Shown: positions 1 to 9,248, counted from the stretch's first letter. The stretch is 64,000 nucleotides of DNA from JANJUO01 sp942492935 (GCA_942492935.1 OW818654.1:248001-312000), one strand, 5' to 3'. Translations and numbers: made by a program. Notes: generated by a model from the letters alone, not told the origin.

Positions 1-51
1 TGTATTCTTTTTCAATTGGAAAAAATAAAAATTGAAATAAGAAAAAAATAT

Positions 52-83
52 TTTGGTAGAAAAAAAAATATTTCGTAATTTTG
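52..83 (+). promoter_or_regulatory. Bacteroidetes-type promoter of the ribosomal run
   Basis: TTTG at 52-55 and TAATTTTG at 76-83 are separated by exactly 20 nt, matching the Bacteroidetes sigma consensus TTTG-N19-21-TAnnTTTG. Transcription would start near position 90, about 47 nt before the rpsL start. No other element in positions 1-136 is recognisable. Confidence 0.65.
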
Positions 84-136
84 AAAACTCTGTCGCCATA
101 TAAATTGGTTGAGTTAAAATAATGGAGAATGGTTAA

Positions 137-547
137 GTGCCAACGATTAGTCAGTTAGTAAGAAAAGGTAGAAAAAGAGTAACATACAAAAGCAAATCTG
201 CTGCATTAAAGTCATGTCCACAAAGACGTGGGGTTTGCACGAGAGTATATACTACAACACCTAAGAAGCCAAATTCGGCATTGAGAAAAGTTGCTCGTGT
301 TCGTTTAACAAGTCTGCACGAAGTAACTGCTTATATACCAGGTGAAGGACATAATCTTCAGGAACACTCAATTGTTTATGTTCGTGGTGGTAGAGTAAAA
401 GACTTGCCGGGTGTTCGTTATCACATCGTGAGAGGAACTGCGGACTCGCAGGGAGTTGACGGAAGAAAACAAGGTCGTTCAAAATATGGAACAAAACGTC
501 CTAAACCAGGACAACCTGTAGCTGTAAAAGGCAAAGGCAAGAAATAA
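137..547 (+). CDS. rpsL: 30S ribosomal protein S12
   Basis: Small-subunit protein of the decoding centre, 136 residues. The signatures PKKPNSALRK (about residues 42-51) and GGRVKDLPGVRYH (84-96) are intact. The lysines at the classical streptomycin-resistance sites (43/44 and 88) are present, so a drug-sensitive allele is inferred. The GTG start at 137 is preceded by GGAG at 124-127. A lysine-rich tail of roughly a dozen residues follows the usual core. It is the first gene of the str block, 33 nt before rpsG, directly behind a consensus promoter. Confidence 0.98.
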   Translation: MPTISQLVRKGRKRVTYKSKSAALKSCPQRRGVCTRVYTTTPKKPNSALRKVARVRLTSLHEVTAYIPGEGHNLQEHSIVYVRGGRVKDLPGVRYHIVRGTADSQGVDGRKQGRSKYGTKRPKPGQPVAVKGKGKK

Positions 548-580
548 GAAAATTTGATAAAATTAAATAAATAAGAAGCG

Positions 581-1048
581 ATGAGAAAAAGAAGAGCAGA
601 GAAAAGACCATTAGTTCCAGATCCAAAATTTGGAGACTTGATAGTTTCGAGATTTGTAAACAATATAATGTTGCAGGGAAAGAAAAATACTGCCAGAAAA
701 GTAGTTTACGATGCGATGGCGATTATTGAAGAAAAAACAAAGCAAGATCCTTTGGAAACTTTTAAGAAAGCCGTTTCGAATGTAGCACCTATGGTGGAAG
801 TTCGTTCTCGTCGTGTTGGTGGTGCTACTTATCAGGTACCTGTAGATGTACGTGAAGAAAGAAGAATTGCATTGGCAATCCGCTGGTTGAAGAACTATTC
901 TAAAAGCAGACGTGATAAATCAATGGCAATGAAATTAGCATCAGAATTGATGGCTGCAGCGAAAGGCGAAGGTTCATCAGTTAAAAAGCGTGAAGATACT
1001 CATAGAATGGCTGAAGCCAATAAAGCTTTTGCTCATTTTAAATGGTAA
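581..1048 (+). CDS. rpsG: 30S ribosomal protein S7
   Basis: Primary 16S-binding protein that nucleates assembly of the 30S head, 155 residues, a normal length for the family. The N-terminal stretch RKRRAEKRPLVPDPKFGD and the internal VEVRSRRVGGATYQVPVDV block are diagnostic. An AAGAAG stretch just before the ATG at 581 serves as a weak ribosome binding site. It sits between rpsL and fusA in the standard str order and is presumably co-transcribed with them. Confidence 0.98.
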   Translation: MRKRRAEKRPLVPDPKFGDLIVSRFVNNIMLQGKKNTARKVVYDAMAIIEEKTKQDPLETFKKAVSNVAPMVEVRSRRVGGATYQVPVDVREERRIALAIRWLKNYSKSRRDKSMAMKLASELMAAAKGEGSSVKKREDTHRMAEANKAFAHFKW

Positions 1049-1100
1049 TGATTATTTATGTTGTTCTTTGTAAATTTATGATAACCTTGCAGATTAAGCA

Positions 1101-3155
1101 ATGCCACGCTTAACAGACATATCGAGGCTCAGAAACATTGGTATAATGGCGCATATTGATGCGGGCAAAACTACCACTACTGAGCGTATCCTGTATTACT
1201 CCGGATATCTGCATAAACTTGGTGCCGTTGATGACGGAACAGCGTTTATGGATTTTATGGAGCAAGAGAAAGAACGGGGTATTACGATTATGTCTGCGGC
1301 AACAACCTGTTTCTGGAAAGAGCATCAAATTAATATAATTGATACTCCCGGACACGTTGATTTTACTGCGGAAGTACAAAGGTCTTTAAGAGTGTTAGAT
1401 GGCGCCATAGCAGTTTTCTGCGGAGTGGGTGGCGTTGAACCACAAAGCGAACGAGTTTGGCATCAAGCCGATGAGTTTGCTGTTCCGAGAATAGCTTTTG
1501 TGAACAAGATGGATAGAATTGGTGCAAATTTTGAAAGAGTTCTTTCGATGATGAAAGATAAACTCGCTGCAAAACCAGTAGCAATACAAATCCCAATCGG
1601 TTCCGAATCCGAATTCAAAGGAGTTATTGACCTTATAAAGATGAAAGCGTTATACTTTGATGCTGAAAGCTATGGTTGGGAAATAAATGAGGGAGAAATT
1701 CCTGATGATATGATTGATATCGCAAATGATTACAGAAATACACTTTTGGAATCAGTTGCTGACCTTGATGATAGCATTTTGGAAAAATTCTTTTCTGGTG
1801 AACATATTTCAGTTGATGAAATAAAGAAAGCACTAAGGAAAGGTACAACTTCTCTTCGTTTAAATCCTGTATTTTGTGGTTCGTCATTGAGAAATATGGG
1901 CGTTCAACCGTTGATGGATTCAATCATTGATTATCTACCATCACCTCTTGAAGTAACATATTTTGATGGATATGACATAAATGACCACGAAAAAAGAATT
2001 AAAAGACTACCAAAAGACGATGAACCTTTCTCGGCTTTGGCTTTTAAAATTCTGACCGACCCTTTCATTGGAAGATTAACCTTCATCAGAATATACTCTG
2101 GTTCTGTTAAAGCAGGACAAGCAGTTCAAAATTCTTCATCAGACAAAAAGGAAAAACTTTTAAAACTGATGAAAATCTATGCAAATCGTAGAGAAGAAAT
2201 TCAAGAAGCTTACGCAGGTGATATTGTGGCTATTCCAAGTCTCAAATTTACCCGTACTGGCGATACTTTATGCGATTTAACTAATCAACTTGTTTATGAG
2301 AAAATCACTTTTACCGAACCTGTAATTAATCAGGCAATTGAAGCCAGAACACTTGCAGACCAAGAAAAATTGATTGATGCCTTGACAAAATTAACTGAAG
2401 AAGATCCGACTTTTAAGATTAAATCAGATGATGAATCAGGACAGTTAATAATAAGCGGCGTTGGTGAACTTCATCTTGAAATTATGGTTGATAGACTTTT
2501 AAGGGAATTTAACTTACCTGCTAAAGTTGGAAAGCCACAAGTTTCTTATAGAGAAACGATAGCAGAATTCGTAGTTGAGGAAAGTACATTTGATAGGCAA
2601 ATTGCCGGTAAACAACAGTATGGACATGTGAAGATTGAAATTGAACCGGCACAAAGAGGCGAAGGAATAATTGTTGAAAACAAAGTTCCTAAGAGCAAAA
2701 TGCCTGAGCTATTAGTTAAAGCATTGGAAATGGGAGTTAAAGAGGCACTTAATACTGGTACTCAAGGTTACCCGATGATTGATATTAAAGTAAAGATTAT
2801 TGAATCTTTCTATTCAGTCGATTCATCTACCGAATTAGGCAATAAAATTGCCGCTGCAACAGCTGTTAAAGATGCTTGTAGAAAGATTGGTACGATACTT
2901 CTTGAACCAGTATTTGGAGTAGAAGTAATTTCACCTGAAGATTATGTTGGTGATATAATTTCTGACATCAATTCAAGGAAAGGTAGAATTGAAGGAATAG
3001 AACAAAGAGGAATATTGCAAGTGGTGAAAGCTGTTGTACCTCTTTCAGAAATGTTTGGTTATGTTACTAAATTAAGGTCTCTTAGTCAGGGCAGAGCAGT
3101 TTATACAATGACATTTTCTCATTATGAACCTGCACAGATTAAGAATTATTATTGA
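1101..3155 (+). CDS. fusA: Elongation factor G
   Basis: Translational GTPase that drives translocation and, with RRF, ribosome recycling; 684 residues, slightly shorter than the usual 690-710. G1 is AHIDAGKTT (residues 17-25), followed by EKERGITI, DTPGH and NKMD. Domains II-V follow, ending with the domain V stretch on ribosome contact. The switch/G3 neighbourhood reads VFCGVGGVEPQSERVW where canonical EF-G has VFDGVAGVEPQSETVW, which suggests a paralogous EF-G subtype (see findings). Its str position between rpsG and tuf nonetheless argues that it is the main or only EF-G. No clear Shine-Dalgarno sequence precedes the ATG. Confidence 0.95.
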   Translation: MPRLTDISRLRNIGIMAHIDAGKTTTTERILYYSGYLHKLGAVDDGTAFMDFMEQEKERGITIMSAATTCFWKEHQINIIDTPGHVDFTAEVQRSLRVLDGAIAVFCGVGGVEPQSERVWHQADEFAVPRIAFVNKMDRIGANFERVLSMMKDKLAAKPVAIQIPIGSESEFKGVIDLIKMKALYFDAESYGWEINEGEIPDDMIDIANDYRNTLLESVADLDDSILEKFFSGEHISVDEIKKALRKGTTSLRLNPVFCGSSLRNMGVQPLMDSIIDYLPSPLEVTYFDGYDINDHEKRIKRLPKDDEPFSALAFKILTDPFIGRLTFIRIYSGSVKAGQAVQNSSSDKKEKLLKLMKIYANRREEIQEAYAGDIVAIPSLKFTRTGDTLCDLTNQLVYEKITFTEPVINQAIEARTLADQEKLIDALTKLTEEDPTFKIKSDDESGQLIISGVGELHLEIMVDRLLREFNLPAKVGKPQVSYRETIAEFVVEESTFDRQIAGKQQYGHVKIEIEPAQRGEGIIVENKVPKSKMPELLVKALEMGVKEALNTGTQGYPMIDIKVKIIESFYSVDSSTELGNKIAAATAVKDACRKIGTILLEPVFGVEVISPEDYVGDIISDINSRKGRIEGIEQRGILQVVKAVVPLSEMFGYVTKLRSLSQGRAVYTMTFSHYEPAQIKNYY

Positions 3156-3211
3156 AAAAATTGAATTACTATATTTTATTAAAAACTATTTGTTTTTAGG
3201 AGCAAATTAAA

Positions 3212-4420
3212 ATGGCAAAAGAAAAATTTGACCGTTCCAAACCACACGTGAACGTGGGTACTATTGGTCACGTTGACCACGGCAAAACAACTTTGACTGC
3301 CGCCATCACTATGGCTTTAGCTTTAAAAGGTGGCGGTGTTAAAAGATCATTCGACTCAATTGATAACGCACCTGAAGAGAAAGCACGCGGGATCACAATT
3401 GCAACTGCTCACGTAGAGTATGAAACTGCAAATCGTCATTACGCTCACGTAGATTGTCCTGGTCACGCCGATTATATCAAAAATATGATTACTGGTGCGG
3501 CTCAGATGGATGGTGCTATTTTAGTTTGTGCTGCAACAGATGGACCTATGCCTCAAACTCGTGAACACATTCTTTTAGCATATCAGGTTGGTGTGCCTCG
3601 TATCGTAGTATTTATGAATAAAGTAGATGCTGCCGATCCAGAATTGTTAGAATTGGTGGAAATGGAATTAAGAGAATTATTGTCTATGTACAAATTCCCT
3701 GGTGATGAAGTACCTATAATACCTGGTTCAGCATTACATGCTCTTGAAGCTGGTTCAACTGAAGGTGTAGCTATTGATGACCCACGTTTTGATTGTATTT
3801 GGGCTTTAATGGATGCAGTTGACAATTACATTCCAACTCCAATGCGTGAAGTTGATAAACCATTCCTTATGCCAGTTGAAGACGTGTTCTCAATTACAGG
3901 TCGTGGTACAGTAGGAACTGGTAGAATTGAACGCGGTATTGTTAAAGTAAACGAAGAAGTTGAAATCGTTGGTTTCGGTTTGAAAAAGAAAACAACTTGT
4001 ACTGGCGTTGAAATGTTCCGTAAATTATTAGATGAAGGTCGTGCTGGTGATAACGTTGGTTTATTATTACGTGGCGTTGATAAAAATGAATTGGAACGCG
4101 GTATGGTTATTGCAAAACCAAATTCAATCACACCTCACCATAAATTCTCAGCTCAGGTTTACGTTTTAAAGAAAGAAGAAGGTGGAAGACATACTCCATT
4201 TTTGAATGGTTACCGTCCACAGTTCTATTTTAGAACAACAGACGTAACTGGTGCATTAACTTTACCTGCTGGCGTTGAAATGGTTATGCCTGGTGATAAC
4301 CTTGATGCGATTGAAATTGAATTGATTACTCCGGTAGCGATGGAAGAAGGTTTGAGATTTGCGATTCGTGAAGGCGGCCGTACAGTAGGTGCTGGCGTTG
4401 TATCAAAAATCATTGAATAA
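3212..4420 (+). CDS. tuf: Elongation factor Tu
   Basis: GTPase that delivers aminoacyl-tRNA to the ribosomal A site; 402 residues, full length. G1 GHVDHGKTT (19-27), DCPGH and NKVD are all intact, and the domain II and III blocks GTGRIERG and PGDNLDAIEIELI are present. A good ribosome binding site (TAGGAGC) precedes the ATG. The stretch is locally more GC-rich and uses more regular codons than its surroundings, as expected for a highly expressed gene. Last gene of the str block, followed after 59 nt by rpsJ. Confidence 0.99.
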   Translation: MAKEKFDRSKPHVNVGTIGHVDHGKTTLTAAITMALALKGGGVKRSFDSIDNAPEEKARGITIATAHVEYETANRHYAHVDCPGHADYIKNMITGAAQMDGAILVCAATDGPMPQTREHILLAYQVGVPRIVVFMNKVDAADPELLELVEMELRELLSMYKFPGDEVPIIPGSALHALEAGSTEGVAIDDPRFDCIWALMDAVDNYIPTPMREVDKPFLMPVEDVFSITGRGTVGTGRIERGIVKVNEEVEIVGFGLKKKTTCTGVEMFRKLLDEGRAGDNVGLLLRGVDKNELERGMVIAKPNSITPHHKFSAQVYVLKKEEGGRHTPFLNGYRPQFYFRTTDVTGALTLPAGVEMVMPGDNLDAIEIELITPVAMEEGLRFAIREGGRTVGAGVVSKIIE

Positions 4421-4479
4421 TTCTTGAATTTGATAAGTAAGTTAATGACAGAACGCTTATATTAAGTAAGGAATTTAAA

Positions 4480-4788
4480 GTGGCAACACAAAGAATTAGA
4501 ATAAAATTAAAATCATACGATCATAAACTGATTGATAAATCATCAGAAAGAATAGTTCGTACGGTTAAGCAAACGGGTGCGGTAGTTTCAGGTCCAATCC
4601 CATTGCCAACAAGAAGGTCGGTCTATACTGTTAATCGTTCGCCACACGTAGATAAAAAATCACGTGAACAGTTTGAAACAAGAGTTCATAAGCGTTTGAT
4701 AGATATATTTAGCTCGACACAGAAGACAGTAGATGCATTGATGCGATTGGAGCTACCTGCAGGCGTAGATGTGGAAGTAAAGGTCTAA
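4480..4788 (+). CDS. rpsJ: 30S ribosomal protein S10
   Basis: 30S head protein, also the NusG/NusE partner in antitermination; 102 residues, full length. It carries the typical IRIKLKSYDHKLID start and the GPIPLPTRR loop. The start is GTG at 4480 with AAGGA at 4468-4472. It opens the S10 block and is followed after 10 nt by rplC, so translational coupling is likely. Confidence 0.98.
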   Translation: MATQRIRIKLKSYDHKLIDKSSERIVRTVKQTGAVVSGPIPLPTRRSVYTVNRSPHVDKKSREQFETRVHKRLIDIFSSTQKTVDALMRLELPAGVDVEVKV

Positions 4789-4798
4789 TAAGGAGTTA

Positions 4799-5410
4799 AT
4801 GGAAATGAAACAAGCTATTTTAGGAAAAAAAATCGGAATGACAAGCATATTCAACGAAAAAGGACAAATGGTTCCTTGCACAGTTGTTGAAGCTGGTCCA
4901 TGTCCGGTAGTTTTGATTAGAACTCCTGATAAAGATGGCTATAAAGCTATTCAGGTCGGGTTTGAAAAAACCAGACCGGATAAAGTGAATAAACCTTTAA
5001 AAGGTCATTTTGATAAAGCAGGCGTAGATTATACAAGGTACCTTAAAGAATTCCGTGATATGGAAAGTGAATATAAAATTGGTGAGAATATTACTGTTGA
5101 AGTATTCAATGTAGGCGATAAGGTTAAAGTTGTTGGCACAAGCAAAGGACGTGGTTTTCAAGGTGTAATTAAAAGACACCACTTTGGTGGAGTAGGTATG
5201 ACTACTCACGGTCAAAGTGACCGCCAAAGACACCCTGGTTCTATCGGTTCTTCATCTTACCCTTCAAGAGTATTGAAAGGTTTGAGAATGGCTGGAAGAA
5301 TGGGCGGAGACAGACGTAGCATAAGAAATATCGAAATTGTAGGCATAATGCCGGATAAAAATTTGATGCTTTTAAAGGGTAGTGTACCGGAGCTCCAAAT
5401 ACATTGTTAG
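4799..5410 (+). CDS. rplC: 50S ribosomal protein L3
   Basis: Large-subunit protein whose internal loop reaches the peptidyl-transferase centre; 203 residues. GKKIGMTSIF near the N terminus and the GQSDRQRHPGSIG loop identify it. Two in-frame ATGs are possible: 4799 (3 nt after AGGAG at 4791-4795) and 4805 (9 nt after it). The second gives a start closer to most family members, so the first two residues are uncertain. Confidence 0.97.
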   Translation: MEMKQAILGKKIGMTSIFNEKGQMVPCTVVEAGPCPVVLIRTPDKDGYKAIQVGFEKTRPDKVNKPLKGHFDKAGVDYTRYLKEFRDMESEYKIGENITVEVFNVGDKVKVVGTSKGRGFQGVIKRHHFGGVGMTTHGQSDRQRHPGSIGSSSYPSRVLKGLRMAGRMGGDRRSIRNIEIVGIMPDKNLMLLKGSVPELQIHC

Positions 5411-5434
5411 AAATTGTAAAGTTATAGGCTAAAA

Positions 5435-6061
5435 ATGCTTGTAGATGTTTATACAAAAGACGGACAGCAATCAGGGCAAGTAGAATTGCGTGATGATATC
5501 TTCGGGATTGAACCCAGAGATAATGCTATGCATCAAGCTGTAGTAGCTTATTTGGCTCATCAGCGTCAAGGAAATGCAAAAACTAAAATCAGAAGTGAAG
5601 TTTCCGGTGGTGGTAAAAAACCTTGGAAGCAAAAAGGTAGAGGTACTGCTCGTTCAGGTTCATCACGTTCACCTGTATGGGTTGGCGGTGGAACTGTTCA
5701 CGGTCCAAAACCACATGATTATGTTTATATATTACCTAAGAAATTAGGTAGATTAGCTCGTAAGTCTGCTTTCTCATTGAGATTGAAAGAAAATAATTTG
5801 GTTATTGTTGAAGATTTTTCTTTTGACAAAATAAAGACCAATCAAATGGCAGAAGTTCTGAAAAAGTTGAAATTAGATGATAAAAAGACTTTGTTTTTAC
5901 TTGCAGGTACAGATAATAATGTATATATGTCAAGTAGAAATATTTCAAAACTTACTGTTCAGCCAGCTGATAAGATTACGACTTATGATATCTTATCACA
6001 TAAGAAGATTGTACTGTTAAAAAGTGCAGTTAATGTAGTAGAAAAAACATTTGGCAATTAA
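5435..6061 (+). CDS. rplD: 50S ribosomal protein L4
   Basis: Large-subunit protein lining the exit tunnel, 208 residues. The conserved loop KPWKQKGRGTARSGSSRSP (about residues 64-82) and the GGTVHGPKPHDY block that follows are diagnostic. In Escherichia coli L4 also represses its own operon; nothing in the short upstream spacer here shows such a leader. Standard position between rplC and rplW. Confidence 0.97.
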   Translation: MLVDVYTKDGQQSGQVELRDDIFGIEPRDNAMHQAVVAYLAHQRQGNAKTKIRSEVSGGGKKPWKQKGRGTARSGSSRSPVWVGGGTVHGPKPHDYVYILPKKLGRLARKSAFSLRLKENNLVIVEDFSFDKIKTNQMAEVLKKLKLDDKKTLFLLAGTDNNVYMSSRNISKLTVQPADKITTYDILSHKKIVLLKSAVNVVEKTFGN

Positions 6062-6079
6062 TATCCGGAAAGAAAGAAA

Positions 6080-6385
6080 ATGATACATCTGATAAAAAGA
6101 CCGTTAATTACTGAAAAAGCTATGAAATTGGCTGCGATTGGTCAGTATGTTTTTGAAGTACATCCGGATGCAAACAAGCTTGAAATTAAAAAAGCGATTG
6201 AGCAGTTGTTTGAAGTAAATGTTGTAAGTGTTCGTACTCTTAGAATTAAGGGTAAGAATAAAACACGTATGACAAGACGTGGATTGATGAAAGGTAGAAC
6301 AAAACTTATCAAAAAAGCGTATGTTACTTTGCAGTCCGGTCAGTCAATTGAATTGGTATCCGGTGTCGGTGGCACTGAAGAATAA
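6080..6385 (+). CDS. rplW: 50S ribosomal protein L23
   Basis: Protein at the tunnel exit, docking site for trigger factor and SRP; 101 residues. It starts LIKRPLITEKAMKLA, typical of the family, and contains the extended basic loop RIKGKNKTRMTRRGLMKGR. An AAAGAAAG stretch precedes the ATG. It lies 18 nt after rplD and 28 nt before rplB. Confidence 0.97.
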   Translation: MIHLIKRPLITEKAMKLAAIGQYVFEVHPDANKLEIKKAIEQLFEVNVVSVRTLRIKGKNKTRMTRRGLMKGRTKLIKKAYVTLQSGQSIELVSGVGGTEE

Positions 6386-6413
6386 TTTTTGAAATTAAAG
6401 ACAAAATAGAAAA

Positions 6414-7250
6414 ATGGGAATTAGAGCTTTAAAACCGATTACTCCGGGAACAAGGTTTTATACAGTGAGTACTTTTGATGAAATTACAACTGATAAACCT
6501 TACAAAAAATTAACTTCACCGTTGAAAAAATCGGGAGGTAGAAATAACACCGGACGTATAACTTCCCGCCATAGAGGCGGTGGTCATAAACGCAGATACA
6601 GAATTATTGATTTCAAGCGTAACAAGATTGGTATTCCGGCTGTAGTTAAAACAATTGAGTATGACCCAAACAGAAATGCTCGTATTGCTTTAGTAGAATA
6701 TCAGGATAATGAAATAAGATATATTCTCGCTCCTGATAAACTAAGAGTTGGCGATACAATTATTGCAGGTCCAACTGCTGAATATAAAGATGGAAATGCT
6801 CTACCTTTGAAGAATATACCGGTTGGTTTGTTTGTTCATAATGTAGAAATGAAACCTGGAAAAGGTGGACAACTTGCAAGAAGTGCAGGAACATCATGCC
6901 AATTAGTAGCAAATGATGCAAAATTTGCAACACTAAAGATGCCATCAGGTGAAATCAGATTGATTCACAATGTATGTTATGCAACCTTAGGTACAGTAAG
7001 TAATGCTGAATATGAAAATATCCTTTGGGGTAAAGCTGGAAGATTTAGATGGCTTGGAGTACGTCCACAAACACGTGGTATGGCGATGAATCCTGTAGAT
7101 CACCCGATGGGCGGTGGTGAAGGTACATCAAAATCAGGTGGTGGTCGTCAGCATCCAGAATCACCTTGGGGTAAATATGCAAAAGGATTGAAGACTCGTA
7201 AGAAACGTAAATTGTCTTCGAAATATATTGTTCGTTCAAGAAATAAATAG
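6414..7250 (+). CDS. rplB: 50S ribosomal protein L2
   Basis: Core large-subunit protein needed for subunit joining and peptidyl transfer; 278 residues, full length. GGRNNTGRITSRHRGGGHKR near the N terminus and NPVDHPMGGGEGTSKSGGGR near the C terminus are intact, including the functionally important histidine of the DHPMGGGEG motif. The C-terminal basic tail is complete. Standard S10-block position. Confidence 0.98.
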   Translation: MGIRALKPITPGTRFYTVSTFDEITTDKPYKKLTSPLKKSGGRNNTGRITSRHRGGGHKRRYRIIDFKRNKIGIPAVVKTIEYDPNRNARIALVEYQDNEIRYILAPDKLRVGDTIIAGPTAEYKDGNALPLKNIPVGLFVHNVEMKPGKGGQLARSAGTSCQLVANDAKFATLKMPSGEIRLIHNVCYATLGTVSNAEYENILWGKAGRFRWLGVRPQTRGMAMNPVDHPMGGGEGTSKSGGGRQHPESPWGKYAKGLKTRKKRKLSSKYIVRSRNK

Positions 7251-7264
7251 ACAGGAATAAATAG

Positions 7265-7549
7265 ATGTCACGTTCATTAAAGAAAGGTATATTTATTCAT
7301 CATAAGCTTCTAAAGAAAATTGAAGCTTTGAATGAATCGAAGAAAAAGCAAGTAATCAAAACTTGGTCACGTGCTTCAACTATCACACCGGATTTTGTGG
7401 GGCATACGGTAGCTGTTCATAATGGCAAAAATTTTATACCTGTATATGTATCAGAAAATATGGTTGGACACAAGTTTGGTGAATTTGCACCAACACGTAC
7501 TTACAGAGGTCATGCTGGTCATAGAAAAGATCAAAAGGGTAAGAAATAA
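7265..7549 (+). CDS. rpsS: 30S ribosomal protein S19
   Basis: 30S head protein that contacts S13 and the A-site tRNA region; 94 residues, full length. MSRSLKKGIF at the N terminus and the HNGKNFIPVYVSENMVGHK block are diagnostic. It ends 2 nt before the rplV start, so the two are probably translationally coupled. Confidence 0.98.
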   Translation: MSRSLKKGIFIHHKLLKKIEALNESKKKQVIKTWSRASTITPDFVGHTVAVHNGKNFIPVYVSENMVGHKFGEFAPTRTYRGHAGHRKDQKGKK

Positions 7550-7551
7550 TA

Positions 7552-7950
7552 ATGGGAACAGCAATGGAAGCAAGAGCATTAAAAAGATATATTCGCTCAT
7601 CTCCGCGTAAAATGAGATTGGTGATAGATATGATTAGAGGTCAGAAGGTTTCTGATGCTTTATCAATTCTCAGATTTTCACCCAAGCATGCTTCAAGAGA
7701 TGCTGAAATGGTATTACGTTCAGCAATTTCTAATCTTGAAAATAAAGCAAAGGATGCTGACTTAAGAATTGATGATAAAGAAATTTTTGTAAAAGAGGTT
7801 TTTGTAAATCAAGGACCAGCAATGAAAAGAATTTTACCCGCTCCAATGGGTAGAGCTTTCAGAATCAAAAAACGTTCTAATCATTTAACAATTATTGTTG
7901 CTACTCCGAGCAACGAAATATTAACAACTGATAATACTATTAAGGAGTAA
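7552..7950 (+). CDS. rplV: 50S ribosomal protein L22
   Basis: Protein that spans the large subunit to the exit tunnel; 132 residues. The start ALKRYIRSSPRKMRLVIDMI and the tunnel-loop/C-terminal block PAMKRILPAPMGRAFRIKKR identify it. The C terminus is about 15 residues longer than the shortest family members. It lies between rpsS (2 nt) and rpsC (5 nt). Confidence 0.97.
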   Translation: MGTAMEARALKRYIRSSPRKMRLVIDMIRGQKVSDALSILRFSPKHASRDAEMVLRSAISNLENKAKDADLRIDDKEIFVKEVFVNQGPAMKRILPAPMGRAFRIKKRSNHLTIIVATPSNEILTTDNTIKE

Positions 7951-7955
7951 ATAAA

Positions 7956-8591
7956 TTGGGACAAAAGACTAATCCGATAGGGCTGAGACTTGGTATCAAT
8001 AGAACTTGGGATGCCAATTGGTTTGACGAAAGAAATGTAGCCGAAAAGATATCGGAAGATGTAAAGGTTCGAAGTTACATCCGCAATCGAAAGAAAAAAG
8101 CCGGTATTGCAAGAATTCTGGTTGAAAGGACTACAAAACAACTAAGGATAACTATAAATACTTCTCGTCCGGGTGTGATAATCGGCCGTTCTGGTAAAGA
8201 TATTACACAATTGGAAGAAGAATTGAAAAAAGTAACCGGTAAAGATGTTAAAATTTTGATTAGTGAGATTAAACGTCCCGAATTAGATGCTTTACTGGTA
8301 GCTGAAAACGTAGCTCAACAACTTGAAGGTAGAATTTCTTTTAGAAGAGCTATGAAACAAGCTGTTTCTTCAACAATGAGAATGGGTTCACAAGGTATTC
8401 GTATCATGTGTTCAGGCAGACTTGGTGGAGCAGAAATGGCACGTACAGAACAATACAAAGAAGGAAGAATTCCTTTGCATACTTTGAGAGCCGAAATAGA
8501 TTATGGTACAGCACAAGCTTCTACTATATATGGTCTTATCGGAGTAAAAGTATGGATTTGTAAAGGTGAAGTTATCGGCAGGCAACAATAA
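7956..8591 (+). CDS. rpsC: 30S ribosomal protein S3
   Basis: 30S protein at the mRNA entry tunnel with helicase activity; 211 residues. An N-terminal KH domain carries the GxxG loop in VIIGRSGKDI, and the C-terminal domain includes GIRIMCSGRLGGAEMAR. The start is TTG at 7956 (GQKTNPIGLRLG follows, the usual N terminus), supported by AAGGAG at 7942-7947 with 8 nt spacing. Confidence 0.97.
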   Translation: MGQKTNPIGLRLGINRTWDANWFDERNVAEKISEDVKVRSYIRNRKKKAGIARILVERTTKQLRITINTSRPGVIIGRSGKDITQLEEELKKVTGKDVKILISEIKRPELDALLVAENVAQQLEGRISFRRAMKQAVSSTMRMGSQGIRIMCSGRLGGAEMARTEQYKEGRIPLHTLRAEIDYGTAQASTIYGLIGVKVWICKGEVIGRQQ

Positions 8592-8625
8592 TTCAGAAAG
8601 ATTAAATTAATTGGGATAATATAAA

Positions 8626-9057
8626 ATGCTTTCACCAAAAAGAGTAAAATATCGTAAAACGCAACGTGGCAGAATGACTGGAAAAGCTCATCGTGGCTCA
8701 CTTGTAGCATTCGGTTCTTATGGCTTAAAAGCTATGGAGCCAAAATGGATTACAAATAGACAGATAGAAGCGGCACGTATTGCTATCAATCGTTATCTCA
8801 AACGTGATGGTAAAGTGTGGATAAGAATATTTCCAGACAAACCATTTACCAAAAAACCTCTTGAAGTTCGTATGGGTTCAGGTAAAGGTTCTCCTGAAGG
8901 TTGGGTAGCTGTTGTTAGACCGGGAAGAATTATGTTTGAAGTTGACGGTGTTAGCCGCGAGGCAGCACAAGAAGCTATGAGACTTGCTTCCCAGAAATTA
9001 CCAATAAAGACAAAGTTTGTAACACGTATAGATTTAGCTTATAATGAAACCACGTAA
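8626..9057 (+). CDS. rplP: 50S ribosomal protein L16
   Basis: Large-subunit protein that organises the A-site tRNA channel; 143 residues. MLSPKRVKYRKTQRGRM at the N terminus and the RMGSGKGSPEGWVAVVRPGR block are diagnostic. Its last 14 nt overlap the start of rpmC in another frame. Confidence 0.98.
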   Translation: MLSPKRVKYRKTQRGRMTGKAHRGSLVAFGSYGLKAMEPKWITNRQIEAARIAINRYLKRDGKVWIRIFPDKPFTKKPLEVRMGSGKGSPEGWVAVVRPGRIMFEVDGVSREAAQEAMRLASQKLPIKTKFVTRIDLAYNETT

Positions 9058-9247
9058 AGCAAATGATTTAAGAGATTTGACAGACGAAGAATTGCTCGTT
9101 CTGCTTCACGAATCTCAGGAAACTTTAGCAAAGCAGAATTTTGAACACGCTTTGAAGCAATTGCAGGATACCTCATATTTGAAGATATTAGGTAAGGATG
9201 TTGCAAGAATTAAAACTATTTTAAACGAACGTCAAAGAGCAAAGTAA
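9044..9247 (+). CDS. rpmC: 50S ribosomal protein L29
   Basis: Small helical hairpin protein next to L23 at the tunnel exit; 67 residues. It has the typical LRDLTDEELLVLLHES start and LGKDVARIKTILNER end. The ATG at 9044 lies inside the end of rplP (14-nt overlap), implying translational coupling. It ends 1 nt before the rpsQ start. Confidence 0.95.
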   Translation: MKPRKANDLRDLTDEELLVLLHESQETLAKQNFEHALKQLQDTSYLKILGKDVARIKTILNERQRAK

Positions 9248-9248
9248 A

